Below are positions 1-12,300 of a stretch of 64,000 nucleotides of DNA, one piece after another. Position 1 is the first letter of the stretch. The number at the start of each line of letters is the position of its first letter. A program made the translations under genes and the position numbers. The notes under the pieces were generated by a model. It searched no databases, had not been told where the DNA came from, and was given only the letters and a program-made list of their open reading frames with translations. Source of the DNA: Phanerochaete sordida (Eukaryota > Basidiomycota > Agaricomycetes > Polyporales > Phanerochaetaceae); NCBI GenBank assembly GCA_019973155.2, contig BPQB01000026.1:129001-193000 (forward strand). The letters run 5' to 3'.

Positions 1-490
1 TGGTGGCGTACGCACTGTCGATAGTACCGTTTCTGAAGATCGTCTCGCGAATATTCTGCATGTCGATGGACATCTGGGCACGCTCCGCGGGCTGCTTGTT
101 GCCCCCATTGTACGTCTGGTAGAGGTAGGTTAGTCTTTAATGAGATAAGCCAGGGTCTACCCAACGTCACGCTGAACTTACAGGATCCTGAAACGGCCCT
201 CCGGACCATAGAGACTCTATGTTCAGTTGAGTCGTTTCGAATATTGTCCCGCCGGGCGTCATAGCTAACCAAATATTCTCAGTTCCCGGAAACGCCACCC
301 GCGGAACGCCCAACTTACCAGCCAGATACCCATTGCCGATGGGAAGCCATTCTTTCGACCACAGAGTCCCTGGGGTCTTGTACCACAGGCCATTTCCCGA
401 GGCAGGGAAGCCGGCAGGGGCGGCAGACGTGGCTGTAGCCACCGCTGTACCTGTGAGAAGCACGAACCACCGCACGCGCCTCGCGAGCAT
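1..490 (-). CDS. GH95-like alpha-L-fucosidase, N-terminal part (runs off the window)
   Basis: Start codon at 490-488, exon 1 490-182, intron 116-181 (GTAAGT donor, CAG acceptor), exon 2 from 115 to beyond base 1. The protein opens with a signal peptide (RRVRWFVLLTGTAVATATSA), so it should be secreted. It then shows WYKTPGTLWSKEWLPIGNG, the GH95 opening where substrate-binding PIGNG sits, followed by ESLWSGGPFQDP and, across the intron, TYNGGNKQPAERAQMSIDMQ. These are the conserved first blocks of fungal GH95 enzymes, which remove 1,2-linked alpha-L-fucose (some members act on galactose) from glycans or plant xyloglucan. Only about 140 of roughly 800 expected residues are present, so the catalytic residues cannot be checked. 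The family call rests on these motifs from memory. The exact substrate is unknown. Confidence 0.85.
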
Positions 491-1317
491 CTCAACCTGA
501 GGATACGGCCTCTGTCAGCTCGTGAAGGGAGCACGCCGAGTACGACCTGCTCACCAGCCAGATATATACCTCGAAAGGCGCGTTGCATCGCTCGCCGAGC
601 CAGTGCCGCATGATCTCGTGCATGGTGCGGGCCCGCTCGTGCTACGGAGAATCTGCGCGCAAGCGCGAGCACATCAGCTCGTGCCAGTCTTCGGAGAAAG
701 TCGTCTACGCAGGATGCGCACTCGGTGATTGAGAGAAGGTCGCGAGCACGCGGGGGCTGGGCACTGGATCGTGTCAGCACGCATGCACGGTGCGTCGCCT
801 GAGGCCTCAAATGGGCGTGCGACAAGAAATTCCGGCCCGGCGACGAGGAATCGTAGTTGAAGAGACGCTTTTCGAAGGCGACAGCATTGAGCAGGCGCAA
901 CTCTGATCCACTATCCAAGCAATCCGCCGCCTCTGTTATGCTTGTATCGGAATTTTATGACGCCTGTTCTCCAAACTCGAGGTCGACAACTTCCGCTGAC
1001 CGCAAGCAGGGGATATCTGGAGGCTCTCGGATTCTGTGCTGCAATGTTCGAGATTTTCAGCCAAATGACGATGGCTGTATATAGTGGCTACTGGTCGTTG
1101 TGATATTTCAGAGCTTCGAAGTTAGGTTGAAGAGGGATGGTGGATGTACGAACCAAGCTGCGTTGTCGGCGCCTATAGCGCACGCTGCCTTGTTAGGCAG
1201 TCATCGTCGAACACGGCCGGGAACCAATGAATAAATATTGAGCTGAAAATTCCGAACATGATGGCAAGAGGGAGGTACAAATACATCAAATATGTATACT
1301 GAGGGCGTCGCCAAACG
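491..1317. other. Intergenic, no supported gene
   Basis: Upstream side of the GH95 gene and downstream side of the zinc-finger gene at 1318-3175. Frames here are short and mutually exclusive. Nothing with conserved motifs or plausible splice structure was found. Confidence 0.6.
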
Positions 1318-3175
1318 TCACCTGTTCTCAGAAACGCCTCCAATGATGAGATGGAGGAGATGTGGCCACTCGTTGGCAACGTGGTCGCAGGTCTTCATGT
1401 GCCGCTGCGTCGCATCCCTGCGCGTCGACGCATTGTCGCAGTTCGCCGCCGGACAGTAGTACTTCGCGTAGGTCATGTGGCACCCCGAGATGTGGCGGCC
1501 GATCGACTTGTACGTCTGCGCGCCGACGTGTCTGAAGACGGGCGCCTTCCTCGCCTTGGGCGCGCCCTCCGCGGCCGCGCGCCCCTTCCGCCGCCCCGCC
1601 TTCGTGTCCGCGGCGCGGCGCGGCGGCCGCTCCTCCGCGGCGTGGTCGAGCGGGCACGGCACCTTCCCGCCGCCCGCGAAGCGCGCGCAGTAGCGTGCGA
1701 GGCCGTGCGCCGTGCGGAAGTGCTCCGTGACGACGTTGTAGTCGCAGCTCGTGCTCGGCCACGTCGCCGTGCACTCTGCGGCGGGGCACTCCGCGACGGG
1801 GTTGTCGATCACCTTGACGGGCACAGGGATCTCCGGGTTCGCGCGCGGCTGGCGCCCGCGCCCACGGGCCTTGGGCGGGGCCTCAGCCTGGGGCTGGTGG
1901 GGCTTGCGGCCGGCGCGCTCGGGCTTCGGGGCCACCACTCTCTTCTTCCGCGGCGTCTCCTCGTAGTCCGAGTCTGAGTCCGAGTCGTCGCGGCGGCGGC
2001 GGCGCCCGCGCGGTCCGTTGTAAGGCCTGAAGGGTGTGGGCGGAGGAGAGATCTCGTCCTCGGACTCCACGTCCCGCTCGTCCTCAGCCTCAGACTCTTC
2101 CTCCACTTCTTCCTCAGCTTCCGACTCTGCCTCGACCACGCCTGCCTCGACTTCCTCGATCTCGTCATCGTCCGATACCTCAAGATGCGGTTCGCTCGCA
2201 GGGGCTTCCGGCTCTGGAGACATTTTGCGCTTGGCCTGGGGCTGCTTGCGCCAGCGTTCGTATCCCGGGTTGCCCGCGAAGATGTAAGAGAGGTCGACTA
2301 CGTCCTCCTGCTGCCAGACGTAGGGGCCATTCCCAGGCTCTGTCCATGGCCTGCTCCACTGATCAGAGGGGTTACGCTGCTCTTGACGATCTGGAAGAGC
2401 TGAAGAAGGTGTGAAGATCATGTCGCGCCGTGCAATCAAATACACTCACCAGTCGTGTTCTCCTTGTCCTGTGTATGGATCTCTACTTCTTGATCCCCTC
2501 GCAGGTGTTCCTCAAGCTCCTCGATCTCCGGCCCGGTCAAAAACTCGCGGAAGCTGACGATCTCCGGCAGGCCAAAACCCAGCCGCTTCTCAGGCTCGGG
2601 TGAGGGTTCGCGGTTCAGCTCGAATATGATGTCCTCGACTGCATCGCATGATCAGGGAGAAAACACACGGAAAGGTACGCAGCTACTCACTCTCCTGCTG
2701 CTCCCTCGTGAGCGGACGTTCCAGAGCGGGAGGTTCTTCGTGGACACTCGGGCCAGCCGAGCGCGATCCTTGGCCTTGGTCGCAGGTGCTTCCCTCACTG
2801 ACCTGCTCGTCCTCCTCCGTCTCGCTATCCGTCTCGCTCTCCGAGTCCGTGGTCCAGTAGTTGGTGTACTGGGGAGGCGGGCTGACGTCTCGCGAAGGAC
2901 TCGTTGGGCGAACCAAAGTCGGTTCGACGCTCTGGACGGGCCTCAGGTCTGGACTTCTGGCGAGGACTCAAAGGGACCTACAGGTGATCGAGCCGACCTT
3001 GCTATCGACGACGCACGCTCGTCGTCTGTGGACGTCGAGCTGCCTCTGACAGGCGTCGCCCCACGCCCTCTCTTCCCTCGTCCACGGACGGCCCCTCGGC
3101 CTCGCTCAGGCGCAGGCTGCAGCAGCAGTCAGCACGCGCTCACCATCGAGCCCAGAGAACACTCACAAAAGACAT
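1318..3175 (-). CDS. Acidic protein with degenerate C-terminal zinc fingers, probably nuclear
   Basis: Five exons: 3175-3167, 3116-2982, 2931-2691, 2638-2450 and 2399-1318, with introns of 50 to 52 bases (GTGAGT or GTAGGT donors, CAG acceptors); the frame stays open throughout. The first exon is only nine bases (Met-Ser-Phe). Next come an RG-rich stretch (GRGAVRGRGKRGRG), a Ser/Asp/Glu-rich tract, the block VEDIIFELNREPSPEPEKRL, then WSRPWTEPGNGPYVWQQED. A long acidic region with basic patches (RGRRRRRDDSDSD) is followed by Cys/His clusters near the C terminus: CPAAEC...HFRTAHG and YYCPAANC...RHMKTC, which look like altered C2H2 or C2HC fingers. I do not recognise the family. Composition suggests a chromatin or transcription factor. 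The 3' end could extend through another intron (AACAG|GTGACG at the stop), which I cannot exclude. Confidence 0.7.
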
Positions 3176-6100
3176 ATCTGCACGCTTGCTGCTAGGTGAC
3201 GCTGCGACGAGTGTAGGTGCGAGCCAGTGATAGCGGTACGAACAAGCAAGTCAAAGGCCGGGGGCACACTTTTATGGCCCCTTGGACAAGCCGGACAAAC
3301 GCACCGCGGGCGGCTGGGTCTAGTCCGTATTTGGACGGTGTGCGGCCTCGCAGGAGGCGGAGTGGCACATATGAATGATGCGCCTGCGCCGAGAGATGTG
3401 GCCCCAGGGGCCTCGCGGCGTCGCCTGCGCCGAGGCCGCCACAACGGCACAGCCGCCGTGTCCCGGCCTTTGTCCTGTGGGAGTTGTGGCAGCGGAGACA
3501 AAGGAAGGCGCGCTTACGGGTAATGTTTCGTCACTCTTCCATGGCGATGCCGAAAGCGTGTCGTTGGGCAGCGCATTGTCCGTGGTCTTAAGTGGACCTG
3601 GCCCGATCGCTCGTCAATGCACCGTGCGACGGCGCAAGCTAAGCGTTATTCAAGTTATGTGCGTCGCTTAGAAGCTTCCAGTACACCGTCGAATGAGTGA
3701 ATACTGCGTCTCTAAGACCCTTCGAGCAGAGAACACTCACGACGAGTGGCACGAGGCAAGCGCCACGGCTCCGCACGCAAAACCTGCAGGTTGACAGAGG
3801 CTCGCAAAAACGCGAGCCGACAGATAGGTTGCTTTCACTTCGCTGCCGCATCTATCGACCAGCTGCAGCTGGAACTAGTAGGAGCACAACAATCTCCGCC
3901 GTGAACATCGTGAGCAATGCATTGACGTGGCACGTGAGACTCACCATGGCCCTGTCTGTAGGAAGATTTGACGAGGACGGGAGCCCCTCTAAATCTCAAG
4001 TCTACAGATTCCCTCGACGCAGTCAGGCCTAGTTTCGTGTCAAAGCTTGTAAGTAACGGGGATGGAGGTGAAGATGGGCGTCACGTCCCGGTACTTGTTT
4101 GCTTTTGTTTGCCTCGGGCGCTCTCGCTCGAAAGCAGCAGGACAGCTGGCATTCGCGCCGTCATGAGCACTATTCTTTTCGTATCCTCCTATCCATATCG
4201 TGACATTCTAGTCATCGTCAGGATTTATCTTAATCCTTGTTTAAAATGTGCGTGTTTGGTCGCAGATGATGAGCTTTGCTGGCAGCTGTCAAAGCTCTCT
4301 GTAAAGAGCTGAAAAGACCAATTACGAACGTGAGTTTGTTCTGCGGTTATTACAATCTTGAGCTAGAAGGCTAACTCGTGTGATCGCAGTAAATTAGAGC
4401 TGCAGCGCCTGCTCAGGACGTCTGGTAACATACTGAGGGCGATATGTCGATCCTGGGGAAAATCTCGCGAGAGGATGGTCTCAGGCTACACCCTGGGTCA
4501 CGAGCTTTATGACGGAGGGTACCACACCAAGCCTAGGACGCTGGAGCACGTCGTAAAGTTTCGATGATGTAGATAGTAGTCGCATCGTAACCCGGCATGA
4601 GCCTGGGTCCGGGTAAGCGACTTTCCTCTCTTGCCTACCTTTCACCACTCTAACTGACAGCTACCGATCGTGCGGCACCGATATCACCGCTTTACCCTGA
4701 CGAAACTCATTGCATTGGGAAATGTCTGGTGCACACCGTCGTACACCACGTTCAACTCGGTGCTATCGGTCCAGTGGAGCAGCAAGCTGCGTATCGCCGG
4801 TGGCTCGCACGCGAGTCCGGGGCATCAGGCGATCCACGCAACGACGATGAAACGCCGATCTTGCTATATATGCGGTAGGAGGCAGTCAAATTCATAAGTT
4901 CGTCGCTATCCCCACAGTCCCTCACACTTCCTTGCCTCTGACCTTATCGGAGGACCAAGCTTTCATCTTCTTTTCGTCGACCTTACTCTAGCCATGCCTT
5001 GTGGAAGTAGTAGTTCTGGGACACCATGGTGAAACTCACAGCTTGACTCCCCACCACAGACTTTCCTTGGTCCACAGCCAAGGGGAAAGCGATAAACGAG
5101 GTAGATTCGCGAGCATTTAATTGACGCCACAACGCTGGCGCCTATTTCTGCTCCGCTTGCTCTCGACCGCCGGGGGCGAACGCCCGGCATGGTCCGCGGA
5201 TGGCAGCGATACGTGGATAGCAGATTACGTCCGCGCTCCTTCCATGCTGATCGTAACCCTGCAACGGGCCTCGTATTCTCTCGTATTAGGTATGGAATCC
5301 CGAGCTAGCGAGCCTCCGGTCGCCTGCGAGGCGTTCCCGTATACGAGGAACAGCATCACGGCCTGGAAACACACTACATCGCCTATCTATGAAATAACGC
5401 TTCTCACATCCCACACATACAGATAGCCCCCGCTTCGCCAGCCGGCGCAGCCCCGAGCCGCCTTCGCTCGGCACCCGCCGCACCCGCGGCGCCCATACAC
5501 GGTACGCTCAGGCAGCGAGCCGCACCGAAGCATTCCTCCCCCGCGTCCTTCCCCGCATCGCGCACACCCCGGACCACACCTTATACCCCGCACACGCCCC
5601 GGTCTTGCGCCGCGCAGAGGCGCGGGGCTGTGTGAAGACTTTTCTCTCGTGAGGACGGGCGAGCGGCCCCTGTGCACCCTGCAAAGTCACGCGCCCGCGA
5701 GCCGACACCGCCGCGCGCTCCCTTGCGCGCCGCTGGTCCCACCGCGGCGAGCACCCCTGCGCTGCGTCCGGGCGAGCTGGTGCGTCTGGCCGAGGGGCGC
5801 TCCGCACGGCCCTGGCCCGCGCACTTCGGGGCTGCAGAGATGCTCGACGGTCGCTTTGGGCTGAGCCCTGGGAGGCCATCTTGGTGCGACATCGCGAGCC
5901 CTGGGTGCCCTGCATCGCGCCGCGCCCGCGCTGCGCAGCCCGCGACGAGATCAGATCAAGACACTCCCGAGACGCTGCCCGTCGCGCCTCCCGGGGTGTG
6001 CACCTGCGGCCCTCGCCGTGCACGCCCCCCCCCCCCCCATCCCGGGCTCTGGAAGTTCGCCATCCGCCCAGGGCCCCCGGACACAGTTCTCGCAATTCTG

Positions 6101-6848
6101 GGACCTCATTGCTGCGCGCCCAGCGGCCAGAAACGATCGCACAGCCGAGCAGGCGCAGCACGCCACCGCCGCGTTGCGTGCCACCATGCATCGACGTGCA
6201 GCCCGCCACGCCGGTGCGCGGCGTGCATCGCGTCTGTCCATCAGGGTTCCCATGCCTCCTGCGCGCACGCACTACGTAACGTAGCGATAAGTATATTCGG
6301 GGAGGAATGCTACAACTTTGCCGTATCGCGTGCAACTGGGCAAGAGGGGTCCAACTTCAAGGGCCCCGGAGCGTGCGGGTCATAAAGCTTAAAGACAAGA
6401 CAGAGATGGAATGCGAGTGCGAAATTCTTGTGTGGGTGTGCGAAGCCGGGAGCAAGGGTACGGTATGGAGCAGAAGTGCGGCACGGAGACATGGGATGTG
6501 TCCGTCGGGGAATAAGCAGCGTCAAGAGGCGAAGGGAGCACAGACAGCGTGAGGTTTAAACCCGTCGTACAGTACGCTATGCAACAGTCTAGAAGGAGCG
6601 GGGCCGGCGGCGCCGGGTGGTGGGTGGGTATATACAGCAGCGGGTGGGGGTGATAGCACAAACAGGAGATCGTCCGTAGCGTCCCCGCGTCTGCACAGAC
6701 GCAGACTGCGGGGACGAGGTAATAGTGACAACAGGTTAGAGGAAAGTGTCCGCGGACGCCTCTAAATGGCGCCCATACAGGTGGGGGTGAGGGTCCGTCA
6801 AAAGGGTTTTTTCATGAACAGATCGTGGGACGCCGGGGCGCAGCGCTT
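3176..6848. other. Long intergenic region, no supported gene; GC-rich block and poly-C run
   Basis: This 3.7 kb lies between the start of the zinc-finger gene and the 3' end of the Kre6-like gene. 3.2-5.4 kb is of moderate GC with only short conflicting frames. 5.42-6.29 kb is very GC-rich, so long open frames occur on both strands by composition alone, and it contains a run of 14 C at 6025-6038. I see no splice-consistent gene or repeat. Confidence 0.55.
6025..6038 (+). repeat. Homopolymer run of 14 C
   Basis: Uninterrupted C run inside the GC-rich intergenic block. It is prone to length error in sequencing and to slippage. No function is evident. Confidence 0.9.
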
Positions 6849-9351
6849 CTAGCACTTGCCACCCTGCTTGAGCTTCCACATCTTGACCGAGTCGCTGCGC
6901 ACGCCGTCAGCACAATCGCACATCGCAGCACATAGCGGCACTCACATCCTGAACGCGCGATCGGCGTCGCTGCTCGGCCACGTCGCGGCCCACTCGTCCT
7001 GCTTGTTCGCAAAGTCCCAGAGCGCCTGCTGGTCGCCGCTCGTGTCCCACCACGGCTTGTTGCCGAGGCCGTCGGGGAACCAGCCGCTCGTGCCGCCGAC
7101 GGCGAGGTCGAGGATGAGGTAGAACGGCTTGTCGAACGGCGCGGCGGGCGTGCCGCCGTTCGCGGCCCAGATGTCCGTCACGACGGCCTCGACCTGCGAG
7201 TCGTTGCGCGCGGTGGGCGGGTAGTGCCCGCGGTCGAAGAAGGAGTGCCCGCCCTTGCCGGTGATGTCGATCGTGAGCGTCGCCTGCAGCTTGCTGTCGA
7301 CGTACGTCCGGATGAAGGACGGCGACCACTCGAGCGCGAACGTGTGGAAGTCGTCCGAGTACGTGAACCGCTTCTGCTGGTACCAGCCCATGATGTGCGT
7401 CTGCAGCGTCTCGAAGATGCCGTAGTTCAGCGTCGAGCGCACGTAGTTGTTGCCCTGCGCCGGGTACGTCGGCAGGTTCCCGCGCGCCTCCATGATGTCG
7501 ATCTCGCCGGACATCGGCCAGCCGCCGTACGGCGTGTCCTCGGGCAGCATCCAGATCGCAGGCCAGAGCCAGTCGCCGCGGGGCAGCTTCGCGCGCACCT
7601 CGACCTTGCCGAACTGGATGCTGTTGTGGCCCTGCGTGCTGAGGCGCGCACTCTTCACAGGTGGCAGTGCGGTGCCGCTGCCGTCGCTCTTCGCTGTGCA
7701 GTTGCTCGACGACTGCGACGTGCAGGCGTTGCCGAGGTCGAGGGTACCGCCGCTGAGGACGGCCTGCCTGCCCACGTCGTCGGAGGTGAACGTCGGCATG
7801 ATGTAGAGCTCGCCGTTTTTCGTGTACAGGTTCTTCGAGTCCGCGGTCACGGCCTGGAACTCGCCGTTGCCGAAGCCGCCGAGCGAAACCGTGACGTTCC
7901 AGGAGTTGGACGTGTCGAGCCCGTTGCTGAAATCATCGGTAAACACGGGGCACAGGTCGCTGTCCTTGAGCTGGCGCACGCCCGTCCAGCCAAAGTAGAT
8001 GACGATCGCAGAGCAGCCGACACCAATGAAGAACATCGCGATGGTGAGCCAGTACGCGCAGCGCGCGCGCGGCTCCTTCTTCTTCAGCCAGGGCTTGTCT
8101 TCAGGCGTGAGTTTCTCCGCGAGGCGCGACGAGGGCAGTGGTGCCTTGCCCATCTTTGGCCTGTACGGCGACAAGCCAGACGCGTAGGGAGAGTTGGGAA
8201 GGTACGTGAGCGACGGGGGGTACTGCGACGTGAGATGTTGAGGGAGAGAGGGGTATGATGGCGGCGACCAGATGGACGACGTCGGGCGGGACGCGGGGGA
8301 CAGGAATGGTGCGCGCATCGGTATCGTCGTCTGTGACGCCGACCTCGGAAGCGTGCCTTCTGGGTGTCAGATGAGCCTGCGCCAGATCACCAAGAGGGGT
8401 GAGAGACTTACCACCGCCGAGCGCAGGCGTGCTTCCAGTCATAGCCGCAGCAGCACTATTCCTGTATACGCTCCCACCGGGTGAGCCAGGCGAGCTCATC
8501 CAGCTGCCGCGATCAGCCTCTGCCGCAAACGGTGGGTGCGGGCGACCGAGGTCGTCCTGGTCGTGTCCGTTGACGGGGGCATATGCGTAGCCGTCCGCGA
8601 CGTCCATCGACGTGCGCTCCGCCCTGAGAGCGCTGTAGCCGTCGACGTTCCCAGGCGACGTGGGGTACGTCACGCCCGTCGCGGACGCGGGGGGCGAGCC
8701 GGGGCCGCCGACCATGGGGCGGAAGGACTCGCGCGAGTTCTTGCGGTAGAGGCTGCCCGGGATGGGCGTGCCGGGGTCGGGGTTGCCCGCATGCGAAAGG
8801 AAGGGGAAGGCTGATGGCGGCGCGCGGGACATCGTCGGGGACGCCGGCGCGTGGGCGGATGCGTCCGAGTGCATCGGGGGCGAGCCCTGGCTCGACCGCC
8901 GCCGCTGGTGGTTGCGCGGGCGGGCGGGGCCCGCCGTGCCTGCGGTGTTCGCGCGCACACGGCGGGCGCCTGGCTGGGGGGCGTTCGCGGCCGCGGCCGC
9001 GGCCTCGCGGTCAGTCAGGTCCGAGTCGCTGATGGGCTCCGCCGACTCGTTCGTCGTCCACGAGCCGCGGTCCTCGGAGGCGTTCGAGTTCTTGCGCGAG
9101 CCGGCGAGGAAGAAGGGGCGGGGCGGTGAAAGCGGGGCGTCAACAGCGTGTTGTTCTGCCGAGTTGCCAGATGAGTCGGGTTGGGGGCTCTCCTGGCGGC
9201 GCGGGTCGGCGGCGGCGAGGTGTGCCTCTTCTTCGGACGACGAGGAGTGGGGCGCGTGTGAGGACGACGAGGTGGGCGACACTGCTTGGATCCTGTAGGC
9301 GTCCGCCGAGCTGTACCCGCCCTTTCCAGAGTCGCGTCGTCTGTACGGCAT
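6849..9351 (-). CDS. Kre6/Skn1-type GH16 beta-glucan synthesis-associated protein
   Basis: Three exons: 9351-8412, 8359-6946 (through an intron at 8360-8411 with GTAAGT donor) and 6894-6849 (intron 6895-6945), giving 799 residues. The N-terminal 350 residues are Ser/Pro-rich, cytosolic and low complexity, ending in the SASQTTIPMRAPFLSP region. One transmembrane segment follows (CAYWLTIAMFFIGVGCSAIV), then a lumenal GH16 domain with catalytic motif GEIDIMEARG (E-x-D-x-x-E) preceded by WLWPAIWMLPEDTPYGGWP. A Kre6/Skn1 domain runs to the tail FRIDSVKMWKLKQGGKC. These are type II membrane proteins of the secretory pathway needed for beta-1,6-glucan in the wall. The acid pair is present, so it is probably active or at least not obviously dead. 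It is divergently placed from the GT2 synthase at 13066. Start chosen at MPYRRRDSGKGG as the first Met after the upstream stop context. Confidence 0.93.
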
Positions 9352-12300
9352 CCTCGTCGACCTTGAAAAGTTCAAAGACAGTTCAGACGACGTGCAGGGA
9401 GACGGCGGGAGGTTAAGTACCTGGTAGTGTCGGCGGTACGGAGGAGGGAGGAGGGAGGCAGAATGCAACTCTCCGCCGTGGGACGCGAGATAACAAGACT
9501 TTTGGTTCCGGGGTCTCGGCATCTGTTACGTCAGGGGTCCCAGGTCTCACAGATTCGGTATGGATGTCTTGCCCCCTGCCACCTCGCGCAGACTGTCTGC
9601 ATGCCTCCGCCGCCCCCGTCGCCTTTGCCGACACCATCTGTCACGTCACCGCCGTTGCCGACGCGCTCTGCGACGATCTAGACACTGTGCATCATCCGCC
9701 CTCGTCCTGGCGAACGTCCGCCCGCCGGGCTATCGCCGCAGCGAAAATATTCTGCGCACACTCGCAGCCCCGCCAGCTCCACTCTGGACCTGGTTTCCGT
9801 GGCGATTTTTCCCAGCGCTGGGTGCCGCCGTGCGCACTCACGGCACCAGGCGCATCTTTGCTCCTGCGCCGTCATATCGTCCCAACGCGGGACGTCTGCA
9901 CGCGGCCGGCGCCCCCCGCGGACGCGGTCTCACAGCCATGAATGTTCGGAGTTCCAACGCACGCCCCCGAGATAGCGCAGCCTGCGCCCTTCCATTCCGC
10001 GCCCCACATGGCGCGTCGCCGCACGGGCTCGGCGCGCCGCGCGCTGCGGGCCCCGCCGCCCGCCGCGCTCGTCGACGAGCACGACGCGCCGCAGCCGCCG
10101 CCGCGCGCGAGAACGGATGTGCCGGGCGATGACGCGGGAGGCCAGGCACGGCAGGGTGCGAGCTCTAAATTGCGTGCATGACGCAACGCCGTCGCTAGTC
10201 GGGGACGCGCGATCAAAGAGCGAGCACGCACCGTTTAGCCGCGCGCGCGCCGATGCGATCAGCCCGCCGCGCAGCCCAGGCCGTCGCCCGCGCCAAGGCG
10301 TGCGGTGGCGCACATGCGTCGCGCGCAGATCAGAAGGCCCGCTCGCGCTCGCTGGCGGCGTGCGTCGAGGCCCGCGCACGCGTCGCCGTCGCCAGCGCAG
10401 GCGCACGGCGGTGGAGCCGCGTAGCGTGCCCTCGCGTCGGCGCACAGCAACAACGGTTTTTACGTACGCCGTCATGCCCTGCACGCCTGCACGGCCGGCA
10501 GCGCGCCCCAGGCAGGCACGGCGCGGGAGCGGGAGGCCATCACGTCTGGGATACGCGGTCCTGCGCACCGTGCATCAGCCGCTATCGCGTGCGGGAGCGA
10601 AAGTGAATAAGGCCGCCGCGTCGTGTGTTCTAGCGCGGGGCTCTGGCGTGCGCTTTCCTGGGATTTCCTAGCGCGGAACGAGGCCCGCGCTAGGCGGGTG
10701 GAGCACGGACCCGTTGCGCTGCACCGCCTCGTTGTACAAGGTGTGCGCGGAGGAATATTCGGATCCGGGGCGCGTGCCGAGCGGAAGCAAATCATGCGCT
10801 ATCTTGCGTGCGGCCGCGGTTCGCAGGGACACGTTCGCGGCTACGAACGCTGCGCTGCCGGCGTATGATCTCACTCTGTGTATTGGCAGAAGCGGTGTGT
10901 ACAGAGTCGTCGAGCCAGTGCACCGGCTGCGTGGGTGCTATCGATGGGCCTTGTCTGCAAGACTGGAAGGGAAGAACGCGCTGCGCGGGGCGTGCGCGAT
11001 AGCAGGGTCTCCCTAGGGCGCGCTGCAGGCGGGAGTGCCTGTACGAGGCGCGGTAGGATCAGAGTGAGCGCGACTGAGAGCTTGCGCCGACACAGGTCTG
11101 GGGTGGCGCGCGCGCTCTGGGAGGCGCGGAGATAGGGCCTGCGGCGTGCGGCCAAGAGGCGCGGGCAGGCGAGCCGACATATCTTGAACGAGGGCGGGCG
11201 GGACGACCTGCCGATAAACGTTTGCTGGGAAGCGTGATAGGAGTCTTCCTAATTCAGGTCTCCTCGTTCAAGAAGTCGCGTTGCCTCGGGGTCCCTGCAG
11301 GCGGCAGGCCGCTGCGTAGGGCGGCGTGCTGCTGGATGCACTGTTGCAAGGTTAGCTCTGTCACCTCTTCACCGCGCAGCAGGACGATAATCATGGGTGG
11401 ATAGTGCGTACTACGGTTCAGCCAAACATCCTGCCTTCGAATGTCTCACGCGCGTGATAAGGCGCGTACATGTCAGAATTCTATCAGCCTCGCACTGCCG
11501 ACACAGCGGGCGAGCAAACCTGCATGATCATGATGGGAACCAACAGGAATGGGACATACGCGACATACTCTGTTCTGTGGTAGTTTCATGGTCGTGGAAT
11601 AGTCGCTTTCCCATGTTTGTGTTCCGCAGTCGTTGTTTGCTACCCGTCCGTGTGCGAGTCGACCTTCCGACAACAAGTGCTGAGTCGGGTACGAGGATTG
11701 GCAGGCACGACGACGTGCCTGACGAGGGTACGGCGGAAGAGCGATGGTCAGCGACGCTCTGAATGGCGGCAAGAAAGCAAGCGAGACAGAATTACCTCGA
11801 CAGCGCGAGGATCACCAGTGATAATTGCTCGAAGACCAAGCAAATCGCGACAACGAAGTCTTGCGAGGGTGGGCAGGTGTTTCGGCACCACCCTCTGGAC
11901 CTCGAGACGATCAGCGCGATTTGCAGGCACGTTCTGCACCGAAGCCCGGCGACACACCGCGCAGAGCAAGACAGCGACAACAGCCGTCCTGTCAAACGTC
12001 GGATGCTCCGTGCAGCGCGCGCCGCGCCCCAGGTCGCGAGCTCTGCGTGCCTGGCGCGGGCGTGAATCAGGGCTGCCGCAGCTGCTTCCGCTGCCCAGCA
12101 GTGCCCAACGCGGCGCCCCCCGCCCTTGTGCGCGCGGCGGGGCGGGCTCGACGCCCGTTGACTCGGCCGTTCCCGACATCCGCTCCGCGCGCGATCGCGC
12201 AGGCGCCGGGCGGACGCCGTGCTGCCGGGCCCGCGGCGATCGATGTGCGCGGGCAGAGGCCTCGGCACAACGGATTGTCTGTCGCAGACGGCGCGCAAAA

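Noticed and set aside
5508..6335. Long minus-strand open frame of 275 codons
   Set aside because: It lies in a GC-rich block where all six frames stay open. The translation is Arg/Ala/Gly noise with no domain, and overlapping plus frames are equally long.
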